Position numbers and translations under genes: made by a program. Below are positions 53,214 through 62,227 of a stretch of 64,000 bases of DNA, one piece after another. The number at the start of each line of letters is the position of its first letter. Positions within the stretch are counted from its first letter, which is position 1. This DNA comes from JAJZQZ01 sp963790415 (GTDB lineage Bacteria > Actinomycetota > Thermoleophilia > RBG-16-64-13). Under the pieces are notes generated by a model. It saw only the letters and a list, made by a program, of their open reading frames with translations, did no database searches and had not been told where the DNA came from. The DNA lies in assembly GCA_963790415.1 (NCBI GenBank), contig CAWBOK010000003.1, positions 496,001 to 560,000 of the forward strand. Reading direction: 5' to 3'.

Positions 53214-54296
53214 GTGAACGACGCATATTTCTCGAAGCCATCCCGGGTGATCATTCTCATCACGGCGTTCGTGGTGCTCACCCTGGCCGCTCGGGAGATG
53301 CGGGACATCGTCGCTCCCATCCTCTTCGCCCTGTTCGTGACCCAGGCCTTCGGACCCATCGGCGGCTGGCTGATGAGCAAGGGTCTGTCGCGCACCCCGG
53401 CGACGGTCGCGGTCATCGCACTGATCGTGCTGACGGGGCTGGTGCTGATCGTCGTGCTGGGTGGGTCGGTCGCCAGTCTCAACTCGAAGCTGCCCACGTA
53501 CCAGGCCCACATCGACGAGGTGCGCGCCAACATGCAGTCCACCCTCGACGGCTTCGATATCAGCTTGTCCAACGACTTTGTGACAAGCGCCGACATCACC
53601 AAGATCGTGTCCGGGCTCATCGCGGGCATCTTCAACGCCCTCAGCTCGGTGGCCGTCGTGCTCTTCATCGTCGCCTTCATGCTCTTCGAGGCCTTCGGGT
53701 TCCGGCCGAAGGTCGAGCGGGCGCTCGGCCCGGAGAACAACTTCCTCTCGAGTTCCGCCGACTATACGGCCGACATCCGGAGCTACGTGTTCATCAAAGT
53801 GTGGCTGGGTGCACTGGTGGCCATCGTCGAGACGGTGGTCCTCCTGGCGCTCGGAATCGACTTCGCCGTTCTCTGGGGCATCATCTCCTTCCTCATGAGC
53901 TTCATCCCCAACGTCGGCTTCATCATCTCCCTCATTCCCCCGGTCTTCATGGCCTTCCTGGAGTTCGGCTGGGAGAAGGCGCTTGTTGTCTTTGCCATGT
54001 ATCTGATCATCAACACTGCGGTGGACAATTTCATCACACCGCGCGTCATGGGCCGCGGGCTGGATCTGTCTCCGCTCGTGGTGTTCCTCTCGTTGATGTA
54101 CTGGAGCTTCGCCTTCGGCGCACTCGGCGCGTTCCTCTCGGTTCCGCTCACACTGATGGTCAAGCGGCTGCTTCTCGAGCGCTACGAGGAGACCCGCTGG
54201 CTGGCCGTGATCATCGGCTCGAGCGCTAAGGACGTGCTCCCGCCAGCGGCGGAGGGAGTCCCCGCACCCGCCGAGCAGGCCTCGGTCGGACCCTGA
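53214..54296 (+). CDS. AI-2E family transporter
   Basis: 360 residues with about eight helices. 'WLGALVAIVETVVLLALGID' and 'FLMSFIPNVGFIISLIPPVF' with 'INTAVDNFITPRVMGRGLDL' are the family's hallmark. Members export autoinducer-2 or act as Na+/H+ antiporters; which one is open. GTG start. It ends eight bases before the channel gene. Confidence 0.9.
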   Translation: MNDAYFSKPSRVIILITAFVVLTLAAREMRDIVAPILFALFVTQAFGPIGGWLMSKGLSRTPATVAVIALIVLTGLVLIVVLGGSVASLNSKLPTYQAHIDEVRANMQSTLDGFDISLSNDFVTSADITKIVSGLIAGIFNALSSVAVVLFIVAFMLFEAFGFRPKVERALGPENNFLSSSADYTADIRSYVFIKVWLGALVAIVETVVLLALGIDFAVLWGIISFLMSFIPNVGFIISLIPPVFMAFLEFGWEKALVVFAMYLIINTAVDNFITPRVMGRGLDLSPLVVFLSLMYWSFAFGALGAFLSVPLTLMVKRLLLERYEETRWLAVIIGSSAKDVLPPAAEGVPAPAEQASVGP

Positions 54297-54303
54297 TCCG
54301 CCC

Positions 54304-55089
54304 ATGCCCCGGCCTACCCCAGAAGAGCGCCAGCAGGCCTACTCCGTCAGCCACGGCGACATCCTCAACAGCAACTACGAGGCCTTCATCCTGGCCATCT
54401 CGATCCTGAGCGTCGTCAACGGGGTCTTGATCCTATTCACCGCCGGGGAGGCGCGGGATCTGCTCGTCTATGTCAATGCCAGCCTATGCGCCTTGTTCGC
54501 GCTCGACTTCCTCTATCGACTGCGGAAAGCCCCTCAGAGGCGCGCCTACCTGTTCGGAGGCGGGGGGATGCTCGATCTTCTGAGCAGCGTCCCCGTTCCC
54601 TGGTACTTCAGCCTTGCTCGACTCTTGCGAGTCGTGAGGGCCACGCGCCTGCTCAACCGTTACGGCGAGCACCGCCTGCGTGTCTGGTTCCGGGAGCGGC
54701 TGGCCGAGGGCGCGGTGCTACTGGTCATGTTCCTGGTGATCGTCGTGCTCGAGGTCGGAGGCATCCTGGTGCTCTGGGTCGAGGCCGGCCGGCCGGGAGC
54801 CAACATCGAGACAGGGGGGGATGCTCTGTGGTGGGGTTACGTGACCATCACCAGCGTCGGTTACGGCGACCTGTACCCGGTCACTCCTCAGGGCCGCATC
54901 ATCGGGGTGATCATGCTCACCGTGGGACTCACCTTGCTCGCGACCGTGACCGGCTTTGTGGCCAACACCTTCCTGGGCAAGCATGTGTCGGGGCGGGGGC
55001 GAGCCACCGCGGCCGAACCATCCGACGCCCCGCCGGTAGTAGCCTCCGAGCGGGACGGCGTTTCGAGCGGAAGCGAGGTGGAGAGATAG
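54304..55089 (+). CDS. Voltage-gated potassium channel
   Basis: 261 residues with six helices. S4-like 'WYFSLARLLRVVRATRLLNR' carries regularly spaced Arg, and 'WWGYVTITSVGYGDLYPVTP' is the pore with filter S-V-G-Y-G. Bacterial Kv-type channels set membrane potential and K+ balance. It may be co-transcribed with the transporter before it. Confidence 0.9.
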   Translation: MPRPTPEERQQAYSVSHGDILNSNYEAFILAISILSVVNGVLILFTAGEARDLLVYVNASLCALFALDFLYRLRKAPQRRAYLFGGGGMLDLLSSVPVPWYFSLARLLRVVRATRLLNRYGEHRLRVWFRERLAEGAVLLVMFLVIVVLEVGGILVLWVEAGRPGANIETGGDALWWGYVTITSVGYGDLYPVTPQGRIIGVIMLTVGLTLLATVTGFVANTFLGKHVSGRGRATAAEPSDAPPVVASERDGVSSGSEVER

Positions 55090-55145
55090 GGCGCTAGCGG
55101 CAGGGATGGGAAAGGTAGCGAATACGTCACGCCAAGGGAGGAAGA

Positions 55146-55718
55146 ATGTCAGAGATGTCGCCGGGCAGAGGCGGAGCGGTGGACCAGGTGGCGAAGAGGT
55201 GGTGGTTGTTCCTTATCACCGGTATCGCGTGGATGATCATCAGCCTCGTCGTCCTGCAGTTCAACCTCAAGAGTGTCTATGCCGTGGGTCTTATGACCGG
55301 CCTGGTGATCCTGGCGGCGGCAGTCAACGAGTTCATAGTCTTCAGCCAGGTCGACAGCTGGCGTTGGTTCCACTTGATCCTCGGCGTACTCTTCGCCCTA
55401 ATCGGTATCGCATGCCTTTTCTACCCTGGACGCACGTTCATCACCGTGGCGTCGATCTTTGGCTGGTTCCTGCTTTTCAAGGGCACCTTCGACATCATCA
55501 GCTCCCTCGAGTTGAAGGCCGAGCATGAATTCTGGTGGCTGCGGCTGATCGTCGGGATCCTAGAGATCGCCCTGGCCTTCTGGGCGGTCGGCTATTGGCG
55601 CGGCTCGGCCTACCTGGTCATCGTATGGGTGGGCATCTCCGCGATGATGCGAGGGATCACCGAGATCGTCACGGCCTTCTCGCTCAGGAAGGTCAAGAAG
55701 GAGTACGCGGCAGCGTAG
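55146..55718 (+). CDS. HdeD family (DUF308) membrane protein
   Basis: 190 residues with six short helices in repeated pairs. 'ITGIAWMIISLVVLQFNLKS', 'GVLFALIGIACLFYPGRTFI' and 'GISAMMRGITEIVTAFSLRK' match HdeD, linked to acid resistance in E. coli. An AGGGAGGAAG site precedes the ATG. Confidence 0.88.
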   Translation: MSEMSPGRGGAVDQVAKRWWLFLITGIAWMIISLVVLQFNLKSVYAVGLMTGLVILAAAVNEFIVFSQVDSWRWFHLILGVLFALIGIACLFYPGRTFITVASIFGWFLLFKGTFDIISSLELKAEHEFWWLRLIVGILEIALAFWAVGYWRGSAYLVIVWVGISAMMRGITEIVTAFSLRKVKKEYAAA

Positions 55719-55772
55719 CGGGTCGACCGGCGACGGAGGGTTCCGTCGACCGATCTGACCGGAGTCTTGGGC

Positions 55773-55796
55773 GGCGGCGGCCATGCGGCCGCCGCC
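55773..55796. terminator. Bidirectional terminator hairpin
   Basis: GGCGGCGGCC and GGCCGCCGCC pair perfectly around ATGC between convergent hdeD-like and tag genes. Confidence 0.7.
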
Positions 55797-55803
55797 GTAC
55801 GCG

Positions 55804-56397
55804 TCAATACCCGGCGATGATCTCCTGCCGACGGAAGCAGTCCATGGTGTGGTCGTTCACCATGCCCGTTGCCTGCATGTGTGCGTATACGATGGTCGAT
55901 CCGACGAACGCGAAGCCCCGTCGCTTGAGGTCGCGGCTGAGCGCGTCGGACTCGGCCGAGGTCGCCCGGTAATCGGCGGGCGTGTGTAGTTCGTGTACCA
56001 TCGGCCGGTCCCCGACGAAGCCCCAGATGTAGCTGGTGAAGCTACCGAACTCCTCTTGCACGACGAGGAACCGTTGCGCGTTGTTGACCGCCGCCGCCAC
56101 CTTGGCGCGGTTACGGATGATACCCGGGTCGGCCAACAGGGCGGCGATCTTGGCCTCGTCGTAGCGGGCGATCTTCTCGGGGTCGAAGCCGTCGAAAGCG
56201 GCCCGGTAGTGCCCGCGTTTACGCAGCACCGTGTACCAGGAGAGCCCGGCCTGTGCGCCTTCCAGGGTCAGGAATTCGAACTGCAACCGATCGTCGTGGA
56301 CCGGCACGCCCCACTCTTCGTCGTGGTAGGCGACATAGTCGGGTTTGGTCGGGTCCACCCACGGGCAGCGGGGAAGGTTCAACTCGGGATCCTGCAT
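55804..56397 (-). CDS. tag: DNA-3-methyladenine glycosylase I
   Basis: 197 residues, full length. 'CPWVDPTKPDYVAYHDEEWG' opens it with the first zinc Cys and the His, 'LTLEGAQAGLSWYTVLRKRG' holds the catalytic Glu region, and 'STIVYAHMQATGMVNDHTMD' with 'CFRR' gives the last His and Cys. It removes 3-methyladenine from DNA. The tag fragment at 44065 comes from a different copy. Confidence 0.95.
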   Translation of the reverse strand: MQDPELNLPRCPWVDPTKPDYVAYHDEEWGVPVHDDRLQFEFLTLEGAQAGLSWYTVLRKRGHYRAAFDGFDPEKIARYDEAKIAALLADPGIIRNRAKVAAAVNNAQRFLVVQEEFGSFTSYIWGFVGDRPMVHELHTPADYRATSAESDALSRDLKRRGFAFVGSTIVYAHMQATGMVNDHTMDCFRRQEIIAGY

Positions 56398-56479
56398 GAG
56401 AGGCCTCCGATCAATCGCCGGATATCACCATGCTACAGTACAGAGGGTCGCCAGTCGCATCACGATCGCGGAGGTGCGG

Positions 56480-57199
56480 ATGACCACGCGTTTCGCCGTA
56501 GATGAGTCGGTCTTCGAGAGATTCCCCGGCTACCGCCGCGGTGTCGTGGTGGCTCGGGGAGTGGTGAATCTGACCGGCGACCCGGAACTGGAGGCACGGC
56601 TGACGGCCGCCGAGGGTCTGGTGGTCCGGCGGTTCGCGGACGCCGACTGGCGCGCCGATCCGCGTCTGGCCGTGTGGTTGGAAGCGTTCGGGCGGCTGGG
56701 CGTCGGAGTGGGGTCGAAACCACCGTCGGTGGCCGCGCTGGTCAAGCGGGTTGCCAAGGGTGCATCGCTGCCGTTCATCAACCGGCTGGTCGCGCTCATG
56801 AACGTGACCTCGTTGGAGAACCTCGTTCCCTGCGGAGGCGACGACCTCGGCGCCGTGGGCAAGGAACTCGTCCTCCGACCCGCCGTGGGAACGGAGGACT
56901 ACCGGCCTCTGGGCAGGCCGGAAGTGCTCGAGCATCCGGACCCGGGCGAGCTGATCCTAGTCGACGCCGCTGCCTCCGTTGTGCTGTGCCGCTGCTGGTG
57001 CTGGCGCAACAGCGACGTGACCAAACTGACCGAGGAGACCACAGCGGTCGCACTCAACCTGGACCTCATGTCTCCGGCTGTGAGCGTCGAGGAGGGCATC
57101 GCCATGACGCGTCGCCTCGCCGACGACATGCACCTGTGCTGCGGCGGCGACGTGGCGTGGCGCATCTTGGACCAAGACCTGCCCGAGTCTCGCCTCTGA
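56480..57199 (+). CDS. B3/B4 tRNA-binding domain protein
   Basis: 239 residues. 'LVKRVAKGASLPFINRLVAL' with 'MNVTSLENLVPCGGDDL' and 'GELILVDAAASVVLCRCWCW' with 'RNSDVTKLTEETT' match free-standing B3/4 domains, related to the editing domain of phenylalanyl-tRNA synthetase beta chain. Probably deacylates mischarged tRNA or D-amino acids. The start ATG 56480 has GGAGG five bases upstream; frames reach further up but without conservation. Confidence 0.85.
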   Translation: MTTRFAVDESVFERFPGYRRGVVVARGVVNLTGDPELEARLTAAEGLVVRRFADADWRADPRLAVWLEAFGRLGVGVGSKPPSVAALVKRVAKGASLPFINRLVALMNVTSLENLVPCGGDDLGAVGKELVLRPAVGTEDYRPLGRPEVLEHPDPGELILVDAAASVVLCRCWCWRNSDVTKLTEETTAVALNLDLMSPAVSVEEGIAMTRRLADDMHLCCGGDVAWRILDQDLPESRL

Positions 57200-57289
57200 G
57201 CCGTCTGCCCCCTCGCGGGGGTGGTCGGATCGATATCCCCGCTATGCTCGGAGCAGGACGGGCCGACGGGTGGCGATGTGGCACCCTTG

Positions 57290-57308
57290 ACAGCCCCACG
57301 GGGGGCTG
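57290..57308 (+). terminator. Hairpin before the AOR gene
   Basis: ACAGCCCC and GGGGCTGT pair perfectly around ACG. It separates the B3/4 gene from the redox locus; no U-run follows. Confidence 0.55.
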
Positions 57309-57446
57309 TTAGCGTCGCATGCCGACCGGACTGTAAGCTCGGGCGGTGCGGCCTGGGGGGTCGTTGCGGACGTGAGGGCGGTTCCCGACGTGACTAACGT
57401 GCATTGGGGGCGCCCGTCGTTGTCTGACGGGACAAGGAGGAGCTGC

Positions 57447-59325
57447 ATGTATTCAGGGGGCTACACCGGCAAGGTCTTGAGGATCGACCTGACCACCCGC
57501 TCGGCCACTGAGGAAGCACTGCCGGCGGACGTCGCGAAGGACTTCATCGGGGGTGCGGGATTCGGCATCAAATATCTCTACGACGAGGTCGCACCGGGCA
57601 CCGACGCGCTTGGTCCCGACAACAAGCTCATCTTCGCTTCGGGTCCGTTCACCGGCACCACCGTGCCCTGCGCCAGCCGGATGTCGGTGACGGCGAAGTC
57701 GCCGCTCACCGGCGCGGTGGGCATGTCGCTCACGGGCGGCTTCTTCCCCGCCGAGCTCCGGTTCGCAGGCTACGACGCCATGATCATCGAGGGCAAGGCC
57801 GAGAAGCCCACCTACCTGTGGATCAAGGACGGCGACGTGCAGTTCCGCGACGCCACCGGCCTGTGGGGCACCCAGACGGCGGACTGCCAGGTGATGATCA
57901 AGGACCACCTCCGCGATCAGGCCGTCCGCATCGCCTGCATCGGTCCCGCCGGTGAGAATCTGAGCAAGATGGCCTGCATCATCAACGAGCGTCGGGCGGC
58001 CGGGCGGAGGGGCCTGGGGGCGGTCATGGGGTCGAAGAACCTCAAGGCCATCGCCGTTCGGGGCACGTCCACCGTCGCCGTGGCCGATGAGGAGAAGTTC
58101 AAAGTCGCTCGGGCGGGCATGCGGCAGCAGATGAAGGACAGCCCGGTGCTCTACCCCAGCTTCGCCAAGATCGGCACGCCCATGGTGGTCGAGGTCACGG
58201 CCGCCATGGGCATCCTCGCGGCGAAGAACTGGTCGGCCACGGGCGAGTTCGCTCCGGTGGAGACGCTGGGGGTGGAGGCGCAGATGCGGCAGAACGTCGG
58301 CCGCAACCCCTGCTACGAGTGCCCGGTGGGCTGCAGCCAGCTCAAGCTTGCCGGTGCCGGGCCATACGCCGGCCTTATGGCCGAGGGCCCCGAGTTCGAG
58401 TCCTTCTACTCCCTGGGCACCGCGACGGGCGTGGGAAACATGGATGCGGTCATCGCCGCCGACCGCCTGTGCGACGAACTGGGGCTCGATTCGATGTCGG
58501 CGGGCGTGGCCATCGGTTTCGCCATGGAACTCGCCGAGAAGGGCTTGTTGACGCAGGCGCCAGACCGGGGGCAAGCCGCTCGCCTTCGGCGACGACGTGG
58601 CCATGATGGAGTTGCTGCACCAGATGGCGCATCGGCAGGGTCTGGGCGACCTGCTGGCCGACGGTGTGAAGGTGGCGGCGGAGAAGATCGGCGGCGCGGC
58701 GGCCGACTACGCCATGCACGTGAAGGGTCTGGAGCTTCCCGCCTACGACGTGCGCGGGGCGAAGGCTCACGGGCTGAACTACGCCACCTCCTACACCGGC
58801 GCCGACCACAACCGGGGCTACGCCTTCCAGGAGATCTTCGGCATCCCGGTGCCCCGCGAATACGACCGCCTCTCCTACGAGGGCAAGGGCGAGCTCTGCA
58901 AGTGGAACCAGGACGTGCGCACGGCCACGTGCGACTGCCCGACGATGTGCGCGTTCCTGCTCGACACGGCCATGCCGGCCACGGCGGCCGAGAACACCGC
59001 GGCGCTCATGGAGGCGGTCACGGGCATGGTCTACACGGCCCAGGAGGTCGTGGACGTCGGCGAGCGGGTGATCAACCTGGCCAAGGCGTTCAACGTGCGC
59101 GAGGGTTTCACCCGGGCCGACGACACGCTGCCCAAGCGTCTGATGGAGGAGCCGCTCAAGGCCGGCGCCTCGAAAGGCGAGGTCATCGCCAAAGCCGACC
59201 TCGACCTGATGCTGAACGAGTACTATACTGCCCGGGGCTGGGACGTCACGACCGGCGTGCCCACGCGGGGGAAGCTGGAGGCGCTGCGCCTGGGGTACGT
59301 CGCGGACGATCTGCAGGTGTCGTAG
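57447..59325 (+). CDS. Aldehyde ferredoxin oxidoreductase (one frameshift)
   Basis: About 625 residues after joining a +1 break near 58570. 'YTGKVLRIDLTTRSATEEAL' and 'GGAGFGIKYLYDEV' open the family; 'SPLTGAVGMSLTGGFFPAEL' and 'GAVMGSKNLKAIAVRGT' bind the tungsto-bispterin, and 'NPCYECPVGCSQLK' with a late Cys in 'DCPTMCAF' holds the [4Fe-4S] cluster. It oxidises aldehydes to acids with ferredoxin. ATG 57447 has AAGGAGG six bases ahead. The alcohol dehydrogenase and mycofactocin genes that follow, and the MoaD-like gene at the end, fit a joint role. Confidence 0.92.
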
Positions 59326-59392
59326 GCCCGCGGGGCGTGACCCGGCAATGGCCACGAATCGGAGAACAGACGAAGAATAGGGGGAACATCGC

Positions 59393-60505
59393 GTGAAGAT
59401 CAGAGGAGCGGTCCTGCGGGAGTACGGCAAGGGCTACACCATCGAGGAACTGGAGCTGGAGCCGCCGCACGCCAACGAGGTTCTCATCAAGTACGCGTAC
59501 ACCGGCTACTGCCACAGCGACCTGAGCGTGGCCATGGGGCGGGTCCCGATGACCCTGCCCATGGCGGTCGGCCACGAGTGCGCGGGTGTCGTCGAGGCGA
59601 TCGGAGAGGGAGTCACTCGGGTCAAGGTGGGCGACCATGTGGCCAGCACGTGGATGATCCCCTGTGGCGACTGTGTGATGTGCCGCGCGGGCCTGGGTCA
59701 TATGTGCGAACCGAACATGGACTTCTTCGGCGCGGGCACTATGCTCGACGGCACGTCCCGGATCCGTGACGCGAAGGGCGACACGGTCTACCACGGCAAC
59801 TTCGTATCCGGCTTCTCCAGCCACGCGGTGGTGCCTGAGTTGGCGGCTGTGCCCGTGCCCAAGGACTTCCCCCTCGAGCAGGCGGCGTTGATGTCGTGCT
59901 GCATCCCAACGGGCTGGGGGTCGGTCACCAACATCGCCAAGGTGCAACCCGGTGACGCGGTGGCTGTCTGGGGGATGGGCGGCGTGGGTCTGAACATCAT
60001 TCGGGCGGCGAAGATGCGGCAGGCCAACCCGCTGATCGCGATCGATCTCGAGAAGAGCAGGGAGAGCCTCGCCCGCGAGTTGGGTGCGACACATTTCATC
60101 TGCAACGCCGACACCGACCCGATCCCGATCATCAAGGAACTGACCGGCGGACGCGGCGTCAACGTCGCATTCGAGGCGATCGGCGACCCGGGGGCCGTGG
60201 AGCAGGCGTGGTGGTCGATCGCTTGGGGTGGGAAACTCGCGTGCATCGGGGTCATGGCCCACGACAAGAAGGCTCAGCTACCGCTGCAGGGCATGACGTT
60301 CCACGGGCAGCAGATCATCGGCGGCCTGTACGGCGCCATCTCGACACTCGACGACATCCCGAAGCTTACCGAGTTGGCGATGACCGGCGATATGAAGCTC
60401 GACAAGCTCATCGCCGGCAAGTTCAAGCTCGAGCAGCTGAACGACATCGCCGAGCAGATGGAGAAGCGTCAACTCACCGGCCGCTGGGTCTGCGAGTGGG
60501 ACTGA
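59393..60505 (+). CDS. Zinc-dependent alcohol dehydrogenase, mycofactocin-linked
   Basis: 370 residues. 'YTGYCHSDLSV' and 'VGHECAGVVEAIGEGV' hold catalytic zinc ligands, 'CGDCVMCRAGLGHMC' the four structural-zinc Cys, and 'VWGMGGVGLNIIRAAKMRQA' the NAD fold. It resembles the class III/NDMA-dependent group whose tightly bound nicotinamide is re-oxidised by mycofactocin, and mftA lies 105 bases downstream. It would make the aldehyde used by the AOR. Substrate unknown. Confidence 0.9.
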   Translation: MKIRGAVLREYGKGYTIEELELEPPHANEVLIKYAYTGYCHSDLSVAMGRVPMTLPMAVGHECAGVVEAIGEGVTRVKVGDHVASTWMIPCGDCVMCRAGLGHMCEPNMDFFGAGTMLDGTSRIRDAKGDTVYHGNFVSGFSSHAVVPELAAVPVPKDFPLEQAALMSCCIPTGWGSVTNIAKVQPGDAVAVWGMGGVGLNIIRAAKMRQANPLIAIDLEKSRESLARELGATHFICNADTDPIPIIKELTGGRGVNVAFEAIGDPGAVEQAWWSIAWGGKLACIGVMAHDKKAQLPLQGMTFHGQQIIGGLYGAISTLDDIPKLTELAMTGDMKLDKLIAGKFKLEQLNDIAEQMEKRQLTGRWVCEWD

Positions 60506-60550
60506 CCGACTGAGCGTTTGCTTCGAAGCACGTTCCAGCGCGTTCTTGGG

Positions 60551-60576
60551 GGCGGCGGCGCATTCGCGCCGCCGCC
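60551..60576 (+). terminator. Hairpin between dehydrogenase and mftA
   Basis: GGCGGCGGCGC and GCGCCGCCGCC form a perfect 11-base-pair stem with loop ATTC. It lies 34 bases before mftA, so mftA needs read-through or its own, unseen, promoter. Confidence 0.7.
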
Positions 60577-60609
60577 ACGAGTATGGAGGTCCCTTGAGTG
60601 GATAGTAGG

Positions 60610-60726
60610 ATGAACCGCGACCCGTTGCCCACAGGGGTCGATGGAAACAGCAGCCTTGAACCCGAGATCATCGAAGAGATCGAGGTCGAGGATCTGGCGG
60701 TCGACGGCATCTGTGGGGTGTACTAA
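60610..60726 (+). CDS. mftA: Mycofactocin precursor peptide
   Basis: 38 residues from ATG 60610 to TAA 60726, too short for standard gene callers. The acidic leader 'EPEIIEEIEVEDLAVDGICG' is followed by the terminal Val-Tyr; the family ends in D-G-M/I-C-G-V-Y. MftC decarboxylates and crosslinks the last two residues to make the redox cofactor. The ribosome site is weak (AGGATG). The genes for MftB, MftC and MftF follow. Confidence 0.92.
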   Translation: MNRDPLPTGVDGNSSLEPEIIEEIEVEDLAVDGICGVY

Positions 60727-60727
60727 C

Positions 60728-60886
60728 AGGCTGTTGAAGAGTGACGCTTCGCCGCAAGGGCGCGATGGGCACGCGTGAGGCAAGGACGCAAGAAGCGCTC
60801 GTAGCAGCGCTACGTGCGCGACCGAGGACGCCGTATCACGCCGGCCAGTGCGTTCTGGTGGCCAAGGCTTCGGTCTTCAACAGCCT
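60728..60886. mobile_element. MITE-like element between mftA and mftB
   Basis: AGGCTGTTGAAGA (60728-60740) and TCTTCAACAGCCT (60874-60886) are perfect 13-base terminal inverted repeats bounding 159 bases. There is no coding capacity; the centre holds a GTAGC-AGC-GCTAC hairpin. Elements with CAGGCTGTTGAA-type ends are scattered in many bacteria and are moved by transposases in trans. No other copy is seen in this window. It begins one base after the mftA stop codon. Confidence 0.8.
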
Positions 60887-60960
60887 CCTGGGAAGCTGAT
60901 GAGCCAGCGAGTGCGGCCAAGCCGCCGAGGCGTGACGCCGTGCGGCTCCTTTGGGGCGCC

Positions 60961-61209
60961 ATGAAAGACTACGTGGTGCCATCATGGGTGCGCGTGAGGC
61001 GCGAGGACTTCGGCCTGCTCTTCTACGACACGCGCGACACCAAGCTCACCTTTGTGAGGTCGGGTTCCAGCCTGACCGCTCCCTCGTTCACCGGGCGGGA
61101 ACGGAGGCTGGGCGTGCAGTGCGAGAGCGAGCACCGGGAGCAGGTCGTGGGCCGTCTGCTGGAGAAGCTCGAAGCAAAGGGATTGGTCGTGGCGGTTGAG
61201 CCTGAGTAG
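60961..61209 (+). CDS. mftB: Mycofactocin peptide chaperone (PqqD-like RRE)
   Basis: 82 residues. 'VPSWVRVRREDFGLLFYDTR' with 'DTKLTFVRSGSSL' is the winged RiPP-recognition fold that holds the MftA leader for MftC. I use ATG 60961; the family often has about ten more residues, and GTG 60940 is in frame ('VRLLWGA'). No clear ribosome site. It overlaps mftC by 14 bases. Confidence 0.88.
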   Translation: MKDYVVPSWVRVRREDFGLLFYDTRDTKLTFVRSGSSLTAPSFTGRERRLGVQCESEHREQVVGRLLEKLEAKGLVVAVEPE

Positions 61210-62227
61210 CGGGCGCCTCAAGGCGCCGGTCAACGTCACCTGGGAGATCACCGAGGTGTGCAACCTCGACTGCCGGCATTGTCTGTCGGCCAACCTGCGC
61301 GCGCGGGGGTCCGGGGAACTCGACTACGGACAGTGCCTCGCCGTGATCGACGAGCTCGCGGAGATGGAGGTCTTCCAGGTCAACTTCGGGGGCGGCGAGC
61401 CGTTCCTGCGGCCGGACTTCTTGGACATCCTCCGCTATGCGCAGACGAAAGGCATCACCACCTGCGTGAGCACCAACGGCACGCTCCTGACCGACGCGCT
61501 GGTCGAGGAGCTCCTGGCTATGGAGGGACTCTATCTGCAGGTGAGCCTCGACGGGGCCTATCCCGAGACCAACGACGCCATCCGGGGCGCGGGCACCTTC
61601 GCCCGCATCGTCGCGGGCATCGAGAAACTGACAGACCACCGCTTCCCCGACTTCAGTCTCAACATGGTGGTGACGCGCGTCAATTTCGACGAGATCGCCG
61701 CCTTCCGTGAACTTGCCCTGCGTTACGGAGCCAAGACCAGGTTGTCGCGTTTCCGGCCCTCGGGCGGTGGATGCAGCATGTGGGAGGACTACCGGTTGAC
61801 GAAGGCCCAGCTCACCGAGTTATCGCACTTCTTGGGCGACCACGCCGAGATCCTGACCGGCGATTCCTTCTTCGCCCTGGCCCCCGAGAGCCGGCGGGCG
61901 CTCGGCCTGCAGATGTGCGGCGCGGCCAAGATGACCATCGCCATCGCCCCCGACGGCAGCATCTACCCCTGCGCGTTCCTCTGCGACCCCGCCTTCTTGG
62001 CCGGCCACACGGCGCGGGAGTCGATCGCCTCGGTCTTCCGCGACTCTCCGGTGTTCGAGCGCCTGCGGGAACTCGAGGTGGAGTCGTGCCGCACGTGTGA
62101 CCGTTTCTCGGTGTGTCACGGCGGCTGTCCGGCGGTGGCCTACTTCCTGACCGATTCGCTCGGCCTGCCCGACCCGGAGTGTCTGCGGGCGGCTGCCACG
62201 CCGGATCTGGATCACATGCGGGCGTGA
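61196..62227 (+). CDS. mftC: Mycofactocin radical SAM maturase
   Basis: 343 residues. 'EVCNLDCRHCLSANLRA' has the C-x3-C-x2-C cluster for SAM, 'VFQVNFGGGEPFLRPDFLDI' the GGE motif, and the SPASM domain has Cys in 'MCGAAKM', 'YPCAFLCDP' and 'CRTCDRFSVCHGGCPA'. It decarboxylates the Tyr of MftA and joins it to Val. TTG start inside mftB; the stop overlaps mftF by four bases. Confidence 0.95.
   Translation: MSLSSGRLKAPVNVTWEITEVCNLDCRHCLSANLRARGSGELDYGQCLAVIDELAEMEVFQVNFGGGEPFLRPDFLDILRYAQTKGITTCVSTNGTLLTDALVEELLAMEGLYLQVSLDGAYPETNDAIRGAGTFARIVAGIEKLTDHRFPDFSLNMVVTRVNFDEIAAFRELALRYGAKTRLSRFRPSGGGCSMWEDYRLTKAQLTELSHFLGDHAEILTGDSFFALAPESRRALGLQMCGAAKMTIAIAPDGSIYPCAFLCDPAFLAGHTARESIASVFRDSPVFERLRELEVESCRTCDRFSVCHGGCPAVAYFLTDSLGLPDPECLRAAATPDLDHMRA

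Noticed and set aside
57388..57410. CTAAC-containing stretch as a third attC
   Set aside because: GACTAAC breaks the RYYYAAC box, and no paired inner arms or GTTRRRY box follow.
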